36,525 nucleotides of DNA from Candidatus Naiadarchaeum limnaeum (lineage in GTDB: Archaea > Undinarchaeota > Undinarchaeia > Undinarchaeales > Naiadarchaeaceae), in the NCBI GenBank assembly GCA_014189685.1, contig DVAB01000024.1, positions 1 to 36,525 of the forward strand. The letters are read 5' to 3'. The notes under the pieces are model-generated. The model was not told where the DNA came from, ran no database searches, and worked only from the letters and a program-made list of their open reading frames with translations. Below are positions 13,376 to 21,386 of the stretch, piece by piece; within the stretch, counting starts at the first letter, position 1; the number at the start of each line of letters is the position of its first letter. The position numbers were made by a program, and so were the translations under genes.

Positions 13376-14188
13376 TTATCTCCTAGATTTCTTTCCCCCC
13401 TGAAGAACTCCTTCAAGGGTTTTTAAAAGCTTTATCTTTATTTTACTCTGCTCGTATTTTTTGGTTTGTGATTCTACGCTTTTTATTTCTACCTCTATTC
13501 GCTTTAGATCTTCTTTCATTGATCTTATTACATGTATCCCCATCTCAGTCTTTTTAGCATCTTCCACCTTCTTTTTCATGGCATCAACAAGCAGAAATAT
13601 TGCTTTCTTAAGAGTTGAAAGCCTGTGTTTCGCATCCTGGATATTTTTCTCGAGTTCCTTCTCTTCTGATTCTGCGTGTTCTACTTCTTTCTCAATATCG
13701 GAAGCAACTTTTTCAAGTTTCTCAATAACAGCTTCTACCTGCTTAATCTCCCCCAATCTTTGTTCGACTTCTTGCACCTCTTTTTCTGCAACTCCCCTCT
13801 CAACAGCTTTTGGCGTTTCTTTTTCTTCCTCTGGTTTCTTTGCCGGACCTCCAACTTTTGCTTTTTCAATTGCCTCTGGAATTTTACCCTCTGTATACTT
13901 CTCAAGTATGTCCTCAAGTTCGTCCTTTCCTTCTTTTATCTCTTCAATTTTCTCCTGTACTGCCACCTCTTTTTTTAATTCAGTTGCAACAATTTCAGGC
14001 TCACCAAAAGCAGGATATTTAATCTCGATGCCTGTTTCTTCTTTATGTTGGCTGAGGAGATTAGCCCATTCCTCAACTTTTTCCTCACTAATCCCAAGTA
14101 CACTAGCAGCTTCTTTGAAAGTTAGCTTCCCTCTTTTTTGAATTTCTTCTACGAATTTATCTATACCTGTTTCAATTTTTGATGGCAT
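13376..14188 (-). CDS. HTH-like N-terminus plus long coiled-coil protein of the pilus operon
   Basis: A 270-residue, very charged (Glu/Lys) protein without a membrane segment. Residues about 5-45 resemble a small HTH (GKLTFKEAASVLGISEEKVE). About 45-70 is a short beta-like piece (GIEIKYPAFGEPEIVATELK), and about 75-130 a Glu/Lys-rich linker. Residues about 135-260 form long coiled coils. The gene lies 2 bp upstream of the ATPase and 8 bp after the preceding pilin-like gene, so it belongs to the operon. A cytoplasmic scaffold or adaptor for the ATPase is inferred. The HTH could bind DNA, but in this context a protein contact is equally likely. Confidence 0.75.
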   Translation of the reverse strand: MPSKIETGIDKFVEEIQKRGKLTFKEAASVLGISEEKVEEWANLLSQHKEETGIEIKYPAFGEPEIVATELKKEVAVQEKIEEIKEGKDELEDILEKYTEGKIPEAIEKAKVGGPAKKPEEEKETPKAVERGVAEKEVQEVEQRLGEIKQVEAVIEKLEKVASDIEKEVEHAESEEKELEKNIQDAKHRLSTLKKAIFLLVDAMKKKVEDAKKTEMGIHVIRSMKEDLKRIEVEIKSVESQTKKYEQSKIKIKLLKTLEGVLQGGKKSRR

Positions 14189-14196
14189 CTTTTCCT

Positions 14197-15282
14197 TTAC
14201 TCATATAACTGATTATCAGATAGATTATAAAAATCTTTGTGCGTTGGAGTATCTATTCTAAACCAGGAGTAGCTATTGCTTACATTTACAACCTTCTTTC
14301 CCTGTAACGCCGGGCCGAAGAATAAATGGTCAACAACAGTTTGGTTTACTTTTATTATTTCAGACTGTATCTCCTGCGGAATAAATGTTTGCATTTCATT
14401 AACATCAACAAAAGTTTCAAGTCCAATTGTTATATTTGATGTATTAATATTAATTCCCTCGTCAGCGAATGCCTGCTGGGTTTTATTTAAGTAGTAATTA
14501 TGCCTTGCAGAATCAACTGGGCTGCCAAGTTTATTCTCAAGTCTCTCAAAGAAAGAGGGGCCGTCCTGGCTGGGATGGTAAAGTTTTTGCACAATATCTG
14601 TGTTTATATAAACAGTATTGCTGTGATTTCCAACGCTTACATTATCTCTTATGACACCTCTTGTTGTATAGCCATTTGTTCTCAAAACATAAAGAGGGTC
14701 CTCATAGCCTCTAATACTAACATTGGCATTTACCCATTTCTTCCCGCGCGGAAGCGCCCCATTGAAAGAACAGTATCCAAGATTGTCACGGATTGTTAAA
14801 TTGTTAATTCTTACGCGTGCCCAGTATTCCCACGAAGTATGTGGCACTGAGTCCATCTCCATTAAACTTACATCCAAATTTGTAGTAAAGTCTCTCTGCA
14901 CTGCAAGATTTGTAATTTTTACAGTCCAGTTTTTGAGCGTTTGATTCTGAAGATCAGGAGCTAAATTGCCCTTAAAGCTGGCATTTAATGTTAATTCATT
15001 CAAATCTTTTGCAGCATCGCTCAGCGGGGTTCCATTTGTAACAACAGTTCCAATGGCAAAAATTAGTGCCCTGGTGGATGAAATCGAAGTTGCTCTCCCC
15101 AGATCTTTTGTTATATCATCTAGAAATGAATTGAGCTCATCACATCTTACTCTGTAAACAGTAGATTCTCCCTGCTCTCTGCTCTGCTCAAGTCTCACTA
15201 AAAGAATTCCAAATATCACAATAACAAAAAGTGCTGCTGCTACTGTAAGCAACAAACCCCGTTTGTTTTTTAATACGCTCAT
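14197..15282 (-). CDS. Prepilin-like secreted protein, 361 aa
   Basis: Unknown family, part of the pilus operon. The chosen ATG at 15282 lies 2 bp after the preceding stop. An earlier in-frame start at 15324 would lie inside the preceding gene. The N-terminus MSVLKNKRGLLLTVAAALFV has basic residues, a Gly and then a membrane helix (about 10-30), like a prepilin, but lacks the usual acidic residue at +5. The remainder is extracellular, with many N-glycosylation sequons (Asn-x-Thr/Ser) and Asn/Thr-rich beta-like stretches. It may be a minor pilin or a pilus-associated surface protein. Whether the peptidase cleaves it is uncertain. Confidence 0.75.
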   Translation of the reverse strand: MSVLKNKRGLLLTVAAALFVIVIFGILLVRLEQSREQGESTVYRVRCDELNSFLDDITKDLGRATSISSTRALIFAIGTVVTNGTPLSDAAKDLNELTLNASFKGNLAPDLQNQTLKNWTVKITNLAVQRDFTTNLDVSLMEMDSVPHTSWEYWARVRINNLTIRDNLGYCSFNGALPRGKKWVNANVSIRGYEDPLYVLRTNGYTTRGVIRDNVSVGNHSNTVYINTDIVQKLYHPSQDGPSFFERLENKLGSPVDSARHNYYLNKTQQAFADEGININTSNITIGLETFVDVNEMQTFIPQEIQSEIIKVNQTVVDHLFFGPALQGKKVVNVSNSYSWFRIDTPTHKDFYNLSDNQLYE

Positions 15283-15284
15283 AA

Positions 15285-17132
15285 TTATTGCCACACTTCC
15301 AAAGTAAATCTTGATGGTCCCCACAGAGTTGGAATCCCGCCAACTGATACTGTTTCATTTGAAATTTCAAGGTTGCTTAAATCTATGCCCAAGGCTTCTG
15401 CTCTATCCTCAAGCCTTTCAATGGCATCATCAAGCGCATCCTGTCGTATATCAAAAACTTCTCCGTAAGGAACATTTATGCTTGCGAGAAAAGTGTATTC
15501 AACATTTGATTTTCCTATTATTTTATCTATTGTAACAATATCGCCGCTTTTATTGAAGTCAGTAATTTTGGCGTAATTTGTGCTGTTGATTTTGTACTTA
15601 TCCGGGTCAACATAGACTCTTGTGGGAACAGCTTTTACAGATGGAGCTTTCCAAGCAAGGCTTTCTGGCTTCTCAGGATACCATGCAGTTATATTGTCCA
15701 TTGTTACAAAAGCTTGTGCAATATTCACGAAAGTTTCAAATAAGGGTTCAGCTTCTGGGGGGATATTGAAAGTTATTTGTTTTGGATTTGAAGGCGCGCC
15801 GCCAAACTCAATGACTCTTGTTATGTCAATTTGGCCGAATCCAAATTTTTTAATCGGGGTTGTGTAATTAACTGCGATGTAAGATGTCGGCTTAATAATA
15901 GTATCCCTATCACCCCATGCTATATCTCCAAAAGCATTCATAGTGATTACAATTACATTTGTTCCAATCTGAGTGTAATTTGTTAAATCTAAATTATAAA
16001 CAGGATCTGCAGATGGGGCAGCATCCTGGAAAATCGGATTGTCAGAATTCACACGGATTTCAACATCTGTATGATTATATGTTTGGTTTTCATTTGCAGT
16101 GTTTTCAATGCTCCCCCCTTCTAAATGCAAGCTTGCTGTAATGCTAGTTGCATTTTTTGGCACAAAGTATGGAATTATAGCCCACACTCCGTTGTCGCCT
16201 TTGATATAATCAAAGTATTCTTTGTGCCTCACCTCTCCAATCTCAACAAGGCTTTGATTACTGGTAAATGTTACAACCATAAACATTCCAGGGTGAAGAT
16301 GCGAATTATTATGCGGAGCTCCTATTCTAAGCGTTACCGCGTTTAATCCAGCTTGCATAATAGATGTCGCATTCACAATCCCAAAAGCAGCTGTGCTATC
16401 ATAGATATCTTCTCTCTGCGTATATATCCAATCGATGTCATCTTTTTTCTGGTTGCCATTGATTTTTAACTCCTTAAACTCTGGACTGGATGTTTTGCTT
16501 CCGTATCTAAGCGAAACATAAAGCGTAGCGCTTTTTATAACCGTGTCATTTGGAAGTGAAAAATTCTTTTGTATCTCAAATTCCTTTGCTCTCCAGCCTG
16601 CCCCTGAAACATGAAACGGATATACACGGGTGGTTGTGCGATTCTGAATTTTAGTTGCAAAAGCTCTTGCTACATATCCTGTTTTCTTTCTTCCCTTTGA
16701 GAACCCAGAGGCAACTCTATTAGCTATAGATAACTGGCTTGCATTTTCAGAATTCAAGTAATTATTATTTTCATATATTGTATCATTTTCAAAGGAAATT
16801 CTATATCCAACATTTGACGGCATTAACTTATTTAGAGAACTTTGTGCAATATTGGTGGCATTTACACAATCAGGGTTATCTTGCGGGGTTGTACAATTTC
16901 CAGCAGCCCAATAAGCCCCAATATCATCAAGCGTTCCAATTTTGCTCATAACCTCCAAAGAATCCTGGGCATTATAATGCAGCTGTTCATAGTTTAAAAA
17001 AGGGGATTCGCTTTTTGTTGTTAAAAGCGCTGTGGCAAAAACAAAGGCCCCAATAACAATTACCAATCCGATTACTGCATCTAGGGTAAACACAAATCCT
17101 TTTCTATTTGTATCTTGTATTTTTATTTCCAT
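15285..17132 (-). CDS. Large prepilin-like adhesin, 615 aa
   Basis: Unknown family. The N-terminus has RKGFVFTLDAVIGLVIVIGA: basic residues, Gly12, then a hydrophobic helix (about 13-35) with Asp18 at +6, a variant of the prepilin pattern. About 580 extracellular residues follow, very rich in Asn, Thr and Ser with numerous N-glycosylation sequons, in a beta-sandwich-like pattern (for example VIKSATLYVSLRYGS and SITASLHLEGGS). This size is several times that of an ordinary pilin, so it is a good candidate for a tip adhesin. The start overlaps the preceding gene by 10 bp, and the next gene starts 2 bp after its stop. Confidence 0.8.
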   Translation of the reverse strand: MEIKIQDTNRKGFVFTLDAVIGLVIVIGAFVFATALLTTKSESPFLNYEQLHYNAQDSLEVMSKIGTLDDIGAYWAAGNCTTPQDNPDCVNATNIAQSSLNKLMPSNVGYRISFENDTIYENNNYLNSENASQLSIANRVASGFSKGRKKTGYVARAFATKIQNRTTTRVYPFHVSGAGWRAKEFEIQKNFSLPNDTVIKSATLYVSLRYGSKTSSPEFKELKINGNQKKDDIDWIYTQREDIYDSTAAFGIVNATSIMQAGLNAVTLRIGAPHNNSHLHPGMFMVVTFTSNQSLVEIGEVRHKEYFDYIKGDNGVWAIIPYFVPKNATSITASLHLEGGSIENTANENQTYNHTDVEIRVNSDNPIFQDAAPSADPVYNLDLTNYTQIGTNVIVITMNAFGDIAWGDRDTIIKPTSYIAVNYTTPIKKFGFGQIDITRVIEFGGAPSNPKQITFNIPPEAEPLFETFVNIAQAFVTMDNITAWYPEKPESLAWKAPSVKAVPTRVYVDPDKYKINSTNYAKITDFNKSGDIVTIDKIIGKSNVEYTFLASINVPYGEVFDIRQDALDDAIERLEDRAEALGIDLSNLEISNETVSVGGIPTLWGPSRFTLEVWQ

Positions 17133-17572
17133 ACGTATACGTTAATTATAATTTCCTTTCCATCATATACGGCTAGTCTCCTTGCTACCATTAGATTAGA
17201 TGAATTTTCAAAAGTAAGACCGCACGCAATTGATATGTTATTTATTCTGAGCTGTGTATTATTTGTATTAGAAAAATTTATTAAATACTCAAATCCGCTC
17301 AACCCTAAGTTTGTTTTCTCTGTTTGGTAATCACAATTTCCAAACGATAAAAGACTGGTTTCATTCAATTCCCCTGTTGTATTTACTGCTCGAACCCTTG
17401 TCAAATAATTACCCGCATCGAAAGTAGCCCGTTGCATATCGATTCTGCGCTGCCTTGAGTTGATTTCAGTGGAACTAGCTGTCCAGTAAATAAAAACAAG
17501 TGTAAGCATTAAACTCACAAGGGAGATTGCTATCAGTATATCTGTTGAAAAAAGCTGCCCTTTTTCGCGCAT
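17123..17572 (-). CDS. Minor prepilin-like protein, 149 aa
   Basis: The ATG at 17572, 7 bp after the preceding stop and just after GCAAGG, is preferred to an upstream in-frame start at 17608 that lies inside the preceding gene. The N-terminus MREKGQLFSTDILIAISLVS has Lys-Gly then Gln, with Asp at +6, followed by one hydrophobic helix (about 12-30). The rest (about 120 residues) is extracellular, with several Asn-x-Thr/Ser sites and two Cys. It is probably a minor pilin that helps initiate or prime the fibre. The end overlaps the next gene by 10 bp. Confidence 0.8.
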   Translation of the reverse strand: MREKGQLFSTDILIAISLVSLMLTLVFIYWTASSTEINSRQRRIDMQRATFDAGNYLTRVRAVNTTGELNETSLLSFGNCDYQTEKTNLGLSGFEYLINFSNTNNTQLRINNISIACGLTFENSSNLMVARRLAVYDGKEIIINVYVWK

Positions 17573-17579
17573 CCTTGCA

Positions 17580-17984
17580 CTATGCCTCTTCAATATAAAT
17601 TGTTCCATTTATATTTTTTAAATCAATTTTTCCTTTTTGGTCTGTATTAAAGATAACTTGATTAGTTATAAGTCTACAATTAACGAATTTGCCGTTTGCA
17701 TTTAATAAAAGCGTTCTAGATGACCTGCTGATATTATATTCAAGATTCTTAATTCTGTTTGGGAGTGTTATATGCGCACTAAATCCGCTTCCGCCTGCAG
17801 CTGCTAAATTTATTGCTGTTGAAAAGCCATTGCACACACGTTGCATACTGAATTGTAAGCCCACATCGTTAATCGACCTATTCTGTGAACCTATAATGGC
17901 ATAGAGCCCAAGAAATACTATCAAAACTACTCCAATCATGCTTAGGAATTCCACACTTACCTGTGCTCTATGTGCGTGTAACAT
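17580..17984 (-). CDS. Class III signal-peptide minor pilin, 134 aa
   Basis: The N-terminus MLHAHRAQVSVEFLSMIGVV matches the class III prepilin rule: cleavage is expected after Ala7, then Gln1 with Glu at +5, followed by a hydrophobic helix (about 14-32). The extracellular part is short and beta-rich (HITLPNRIKNLEYNIS and IDLKNINGTIYIEE), with two Cys. The start overlaps the end of the first pilin gene by 17 bp, so translation is coupled. It is probably a minor pilin of the same fibre. Confidence 0.85.
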   Translation of the reverse strand: MLHAHRAQVSVEFLSMIGVVLIVFLGLYAIIGSQNRSINDVGLQFSMQRVCNGFSTAINLAAAGGSGFSAHITLPNRIKNLEYNISRSSRTLLLNANGKFVNCRLITNQVIFNTDQKGKIDLKNINGTIYIEEA

Positions 17985-18387
17985 TTACGTAATTTCCAAA
18001 TGATTGAATGGTTACTTTATAGAAACCTCTTACTGTTGATAAATTACCAACTAATTTTGTCTTGGCAGTGGCAGTAACATCAGTTTTTCTCTTTACAATA
18101 AGAACACTCATAACAAGTGTATTATTATTAAAATTAATTGACTCAACATTTTCAGGAATCTGAATAACTAGAGTTGCTTTTGCAGGATATCCCTGCGAAT
18201 GCACTAAATTAGCTGATTCCACAATATTATTCACACTTGCGGATGCTGTTGAAACAACTGCAGATTGCCTTGCTGAAAGCGTATAGTTATATGCAAAGAC
18301 TGTAAGGCCAAGCAAAATAAGGAGTGCAAAGCCTATGGTCATGAGGTATTCCATTGCAGCTTGGGCCTTTTGTGAGGATTTTTGCAT
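17968..18387 (-). CDS. Class III signal-peptide pilin, first gene of the pilus operon
   Basis: A 139-residue pilin. The ATG at 18387 is chosen because a TATA box (TATAAAA, 18411-18417) lies 27 nt upstream; a longer frame from 18432 would begin upstream of the promoter. The N-terminus MQKSSQKAQAAMEYLMTIGF gives cleavage after Ala8, then Gln1 and Glu at +5, and a hydrophobic helix (about 19-35). The rest is a Val/Thr/Asn-rich beta domain without Cys. As first gene it may be the most expressed pilin of the operon. No prepilin peptidase gene is in the window. Confidence 0.88.
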   Translation of the reverse strand: MQKSSQKAQAAMEYLMTIGFALLILLGLTVFAYNYTLSARQSAVVSTASASVNNIVESANLVHSQGYPAKATLVIQIPENVESINFNNNTLVMSVLIVKRKTDVTATAKTKLVGNLSTVRGFYKVTIQSFGNYVNVTRT

Positions 18388-18406
18388 ATTGGGGAGTAAG
18401 GAAAGC

Positions 18407-18419
18407 AAATTTTTATACC
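18407..18419. promoter_or_regulatory. Shared divergent TATA box (pilus operon and 18443 gene)
   Basis: AAATTTTTATACC works in both directions: TATAAAA on the minus strand is 27 nt from the pilin ATG at 18387, and on the plus strand it is about 30 nt from the ATG at 18443. Both transcripts would be leaderless, and the two promoters share the same 10 or so bases, so they may compete. Confidence 0.55.
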
Positions 18420-18442
18420 TTTGTGTATACATAGTTTAAGCA

Positions 18443-19079
18443 ATGCCAAAGAAAAAACCGATAGTTCCACTCAAGGATTTGGTTGAATTGCACGAGCGCG
18501 CAGAGTTTCCTTTGGATGCAATTTTTTTTAAAGTTTAAAGATTATGGCTGGCTTGCAAGATTTTTTGGAGAGTGCTTTGAATATTTGTACAAGCACGGGG
18601 AGATTAAGTTTGTGGAACGGGAACGGTCAGAAAGAAAATTGCCGCGAGGTTTGTGGAGTTTGAGCAGATATCTAACAAAAAAACTTAGTTACAGTGAAAT
18701 CGGTTTGCGCATTAATATTGCAAAGAAACAGGGTGTATCGTTGCTCATTATCACATTTTTAATTAAAAGTTGTGCCCGCAGTTATGATGAGGTGCAGGGG
18801 CAGGTAGATGATATGTATGCGAGGTTCAAACGTTCTAGGGGGGTAGTTATTGAAAATTTTGGAATGAAAACAATTTATATTTTTCATAAGTCAGAAAAAG
18901 CACTGGCACCCCATGAATTTGCAAGACTTTTAAAATCTGAGTTTGCTGATGATATTAGCACTAGCCACGCCGATGCCAATCTATATGCTCTTTTTCGAGG
19001 TGACTATTTATTAAAACACGACCGAATAGGCGCCCCTTATTACACCCTGCGCGGAGAAGAATATAAATTTAGAGGCTAA
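18443..19079 (+). CDS. Hypothetical protein, frameshifted in a T8 run
   Basis: The ATG at 18443 starts a frame (MPKKKPIVPLKDLVELHERA...) that stops at 18538 after 31 codons. The following frame is open to the TAA at 19077-19079. The two join smoothly if one T is removed from the run of eight T at 18522-18529, giving a 211-residue protein (…PLDAIFLKFKDYGWLARFF…). The body is basic and helical, with no recognised domain and no membrane segment; a stretch from about 80 reads like an HTH (YSEIGLRINIAKKQGVSL). The cause may be a sequencing error, a recent mutation or programmed +1 slippage. The promoter is the shared TATA box at 18407-18419. Confidence 0.65.
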
Positions 19080-19095
19080 TTTTCCTCACGATAAG

Positions 19096-19108
19096 CTTTA
19101 TAAATAAA
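19096..19108 (+). promoter_or_regulatory. TATA box of the ribosomal-protein operon
   Basis: CTTTATAAATAAA is a strong archaeal TATA element. A transcript would start near 19126-19130, leaving a leader of about 175 nt before the uL3 ATG at 19305, which is unlike the leaderless genes elsewhere in the window. Confidence 0.65.
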
Positions 19109-19125
19109 ACATATCATAATAAAAG

Positions 19126-19304
19126 ACACATTCCGGCAAAGTTCAGCCACTATGGTTAGGTGGCGGTGCCCTCTGGGTATTATCTCATGGCATTAGGAAA
19201 TCTCGATTAGAGATATTTCTGATGCTATCTGCGAGGAAACGAGCAGATGCTCGTGAGAGCATTTTTGAGGGGATTAAATTCAAAACTAAGATCGGTTTTA
19301 GTCA
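19126..19304 (+). promoter_or_regulatory. Structured leader of the ribosomal-protein operon
   Basis: There is no coding frame here. Four hairpins are visible: GGCA/TGCC (19135-19138 with 19167-19170) enclosing GCCAC/GTGGC (19146-19150 with 19160-19164); ATCTC/GAGAT (19200-19214); ATCTGC/GCAGAT (19227-19232 with 19243-19248) with loop GAGGAAACGA; and GCTC/GAGC with a GTGA tetraloop (19249-19260), followed at once by ATTTTT. The last looks like an attenuator-type terminator. A role in autoregulation by an encoded ribosomal protein is inference. A separate small RNA is an alternative. Confidence 0.5.
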
Positions 19305-20285
19305 ATGGGAAGAATTCACTCACCGCGAAGAGGAAGTATGCAGTTCTCCCCGCGCTCAAGAGCAGCGCGGCCTTACGCAAGAGTGAGGACATGGCCCATT
19401 TCTAAAGAAGTAAAATTGCTCGGATTTGCTGGCTATAAAGCGGGCATGACCCATACTTTTGTTCTTGATATAAGAAAAGACACTCCAACCACAAATCAAG
19501 AGGTTTTTACCCCTGTGACAGTTCTTGAGTGCCCACCGCTTTCTGTTTTTGCAGTCCGTGTTTATGAAAAAACTCCTTATGGTTTAAATTTAAATGCTGA
19601 GTTTTGGACTGATAAAGTTTCTAAATTCTTGCCTCGCGCAACAGATATTCCAAAAAAATCACCTTCTGCTCCTGAAAAATTAACAGGAAATCACATTACA
19701 GTTCTTGTGCATACAAAACCATTTGATATTGATTTGAAAAAAACTCCTGAAATTTTTGAAATTGCTGTCGGGGGAGAAAAGTTTGAAGATAAATTAAATT
19801 ATGCAAAGAGCTTGCTTGGAAAAGAAATTCACGTGTCTGATCTATTCAAAGAAGGCGAACTTGTTGATGTTACTGCAGTTAGCAAAGGAAAGGGAACCCA
19901 GGGCCCAATTAAAAGATTCCATGTTAAGTTGCAGAAAAGAAAACATAGCCGGAGCTTGATTCATAGGCATGTTGGCTCAATAGGGGATCGAGCTGCCTAT
20001 GTTCGCTTTACTGTTCCAATGAGCGGACAGATGGGATATCAGACAAGAACTGATTTTAATAAATTAATTGTAAAAATCGGTAAGCTAGGGGAACAAATCA
20101 CCCCCTCAGGTGGTTTCTTAAATTACGGGGCTGTGCAGAATGATTTTGTTTTAATTAAAGGATCTGTTCCAGGAGCTGTCAAGCGTTTAGTTAGGTTTAA
20201 ACTTGCTGTTAGACCTCCCTCTCAATTCAAAATACAGCGGCCAAATGTGACATACGTAAGCTTGGCTTCAAAGCAGGGAAAGTGA
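19305..20285 (+). CDS. rpl3: Ribosomal protein uL3
   Basis: A 326-residue large-subunit protein that helps shape the peptidyl-transferase region. The archaeal start signature MGRIHSPRRGSMQFSPRSRA is present and fixes the ATG at 19305. GFAGYKAGMTH (about 45-55) is a conserved uL3 block, and the central DVTAVSKGKGTQGPIKRF holds the loop that reaches the ribosome core. The length fits archaeal uL3. First gene of the operon, 4 bp before uL4. Confidence 0.97.
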   Translation: MGRIHSPRRGSMQFSPRSRAARPYARVRTWPISKEVKLLGFAGYKAGMTHTFVLDIRKDTPTTNQEVFTPVTVLECPPLSVFAVRVYEKTPYGLNLNAEFWTDKVSKFLPRATDIPKKSPSAPEKLTGNHITVLVHTKPFDIDLKKTPEIFEIAVGGEKFEDKLNYAKSLLGKEIHVSDLFKEGELVDVTAVSKGKGTQGPIKRFHVKLQKRKHSRSLIHRHVGSIGDRAAYVRFTVPMSGQMGYQTRTDFNKLIVKIGKLGEQITPSGGFLNYGAVQNDFVLIKGSVPGAVKRLVRFKLAVRPPSQFKIQRPNVTYVSLASKQGK

Positions 20286-20289
20286 TAGT

Positions 20290-21129
20290 ATGAAAGCAGA
20301 ATTGCTAAACATAAGCGGTGAGAAATCAGGGCATGTTGAATTGCCTGAAATTTTTAGCGAAGAGTATCGCCCGGATTTAATAAAGCGTGCATTTTTAGCT
20401 GAGCTCTCGCACAGAATTCAGCCCTGGGGCTCAAATCCGTTAGCTGGAATGAGAAGAATCGCAGAATCCTGGGATGTTGGAGGCGGGCGCTCAAGAATCC
20501 CAAGAGCAAAAGCAGGTCCGCACAGAGGGGCAAGAGCAAGAGGTCATAGGTATAGATCAAAATTTAGATGGTTCCCGGCAGCTGGCCGAGCTTTAGTTGT
20601 TCCAGGAACTGTTGGAGGAAGGGAAGCCCATCCACCAAAGTCTGAGAAAGTTTTGGCAGAAAAAATAAACAAAAAAGAGTTGAGAAAAGCAATAAGAAGT
20701 GCAATTGCAGCAACCACAAATAAAAATTTAATTCAGTCACGTGGCCATGTAATTGAAAATGTTAAAGCAATCCCGCTTATTGTTGACGATTCGATTTGCG
20801 ATTTAAAGAAAACAAAGGATGTACTAAAAACTTTTAATACACTCGGGCTTGAGAAGGAACTTTCAAGAGCCTCTGTAGTTTCACAGCGCTCAGGGAAAGG
20901 AAAAATGCGGAATCGCAGGTATAGGAGAAAGAAATCTGTTCTCGTTGTTATTCCAAAAGCAAAAAAAGATACTTACAAATTGTTTGCAAACATTTCAGGA
21001 GTTGAAGCTGCAACAGCTGATCAGCTCAGCATATCTCTATTAGCGCCTGGCGCAAATGCAGGAAGGCTGACAATTTGGACAAAATCAGCTTTAAAAGAAA
21101 TCGAAAGTAGATTTGAGGGGAAGCAATGA
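20290..21129 (+). CDS. rpl4: Ribosomal protein uL4
   Basis: A 279-residue large-subunit protein lining the exit tunnel. The archaeal/eukaryotic form is recognised by the loop GSNPLAGMRRIAESWDVGGG followed by a basic extended segment rich in Arg (about 65-100), and by FRWFPAAGRALVVPG. The C-terminus has the KGKMRNRRYRRKKS block. In bacteria uL4 regulates its own operon, so it is one candidate regulator of the structured leader here (inference). It overlaps uL23 by 4 bp (ATGA). Confidence 0.96.
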   Translation: MKAELLNISGEKSGHVELPEIFSEEYRPDLIKRAFLAELSHRIQPWGSNPLAGMRRIAESWDVGGGRSRIPRAKAGPHRGARARGHRYRSKFRWFPAAGRALVVPGTVGGREAHPPKSEKVLAEKINKKELRKAIRSAIAATTNKNLIQSRGHVIENVKAIPLIVDDSICDLKKTKDVLKTFNTLGLEKELSRASVVSQRSGKGKMRNRRYRRKKSVLVVIPKAKKDTYKLFANISGVEAATADQLSISLLAPGANAGRLTIWTKSALKEIESRFEGKQ

Positions 21130-21386
21130 ACCCGCACGATGTAGTACTCTATCCACTATTAACCGAAAAATCCATGGACTGCGTTGATAAGAACAATGAG
21201 ATAGTCTTTATTGTTTCTATAAAAGCAAACAAAAACCAAATACAGCAGGCTGTTGAAAAACTTTACGCTGTGGAAGTTCAGAGCGTAAATACAAGCATCG
21301 ATAGAAAAGGAAGAAAGCGTGCATATGTTAAACTTACAAAAGGATTCCAGGCAATTGATATAATGACAAAAATGGGAGTAATCTAA
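21126..21386 (+). CDS. rpl23: Ribosomal protein uL23
   Basis: An 86-residue protein at the tunnel exit, where the signal recognition particle and SecY dock. The signature YPLLTEKSMDCVDKNNEIVF and the RNA-binding region VNTSIDRKGRKRAYVKL are clear. The ATG overlaps the uL4 stop (ATGA), and uL2 starts immediately after its stop, so all three are probably translated in step. Confidence 0.96.
   Translation: MNPHDVVLYPLLTEKSMDCVDKNNEIVFIVSIKANKNQIQQAVEKLYAVEVQSVNTSIDRKGRKRAYVKLTKGFQAIDIMTKMGVI

Noticed and set aside
13461-14141. A 226-codon open frame on the plus strand opposite the coiled-coil gene.
   Set aside because: It is the antisense of a Glu/Lys-rich coiled coil, giving a Ser/Phe-rich product with no family features or promoter; the minus-strand gene fits the operon.
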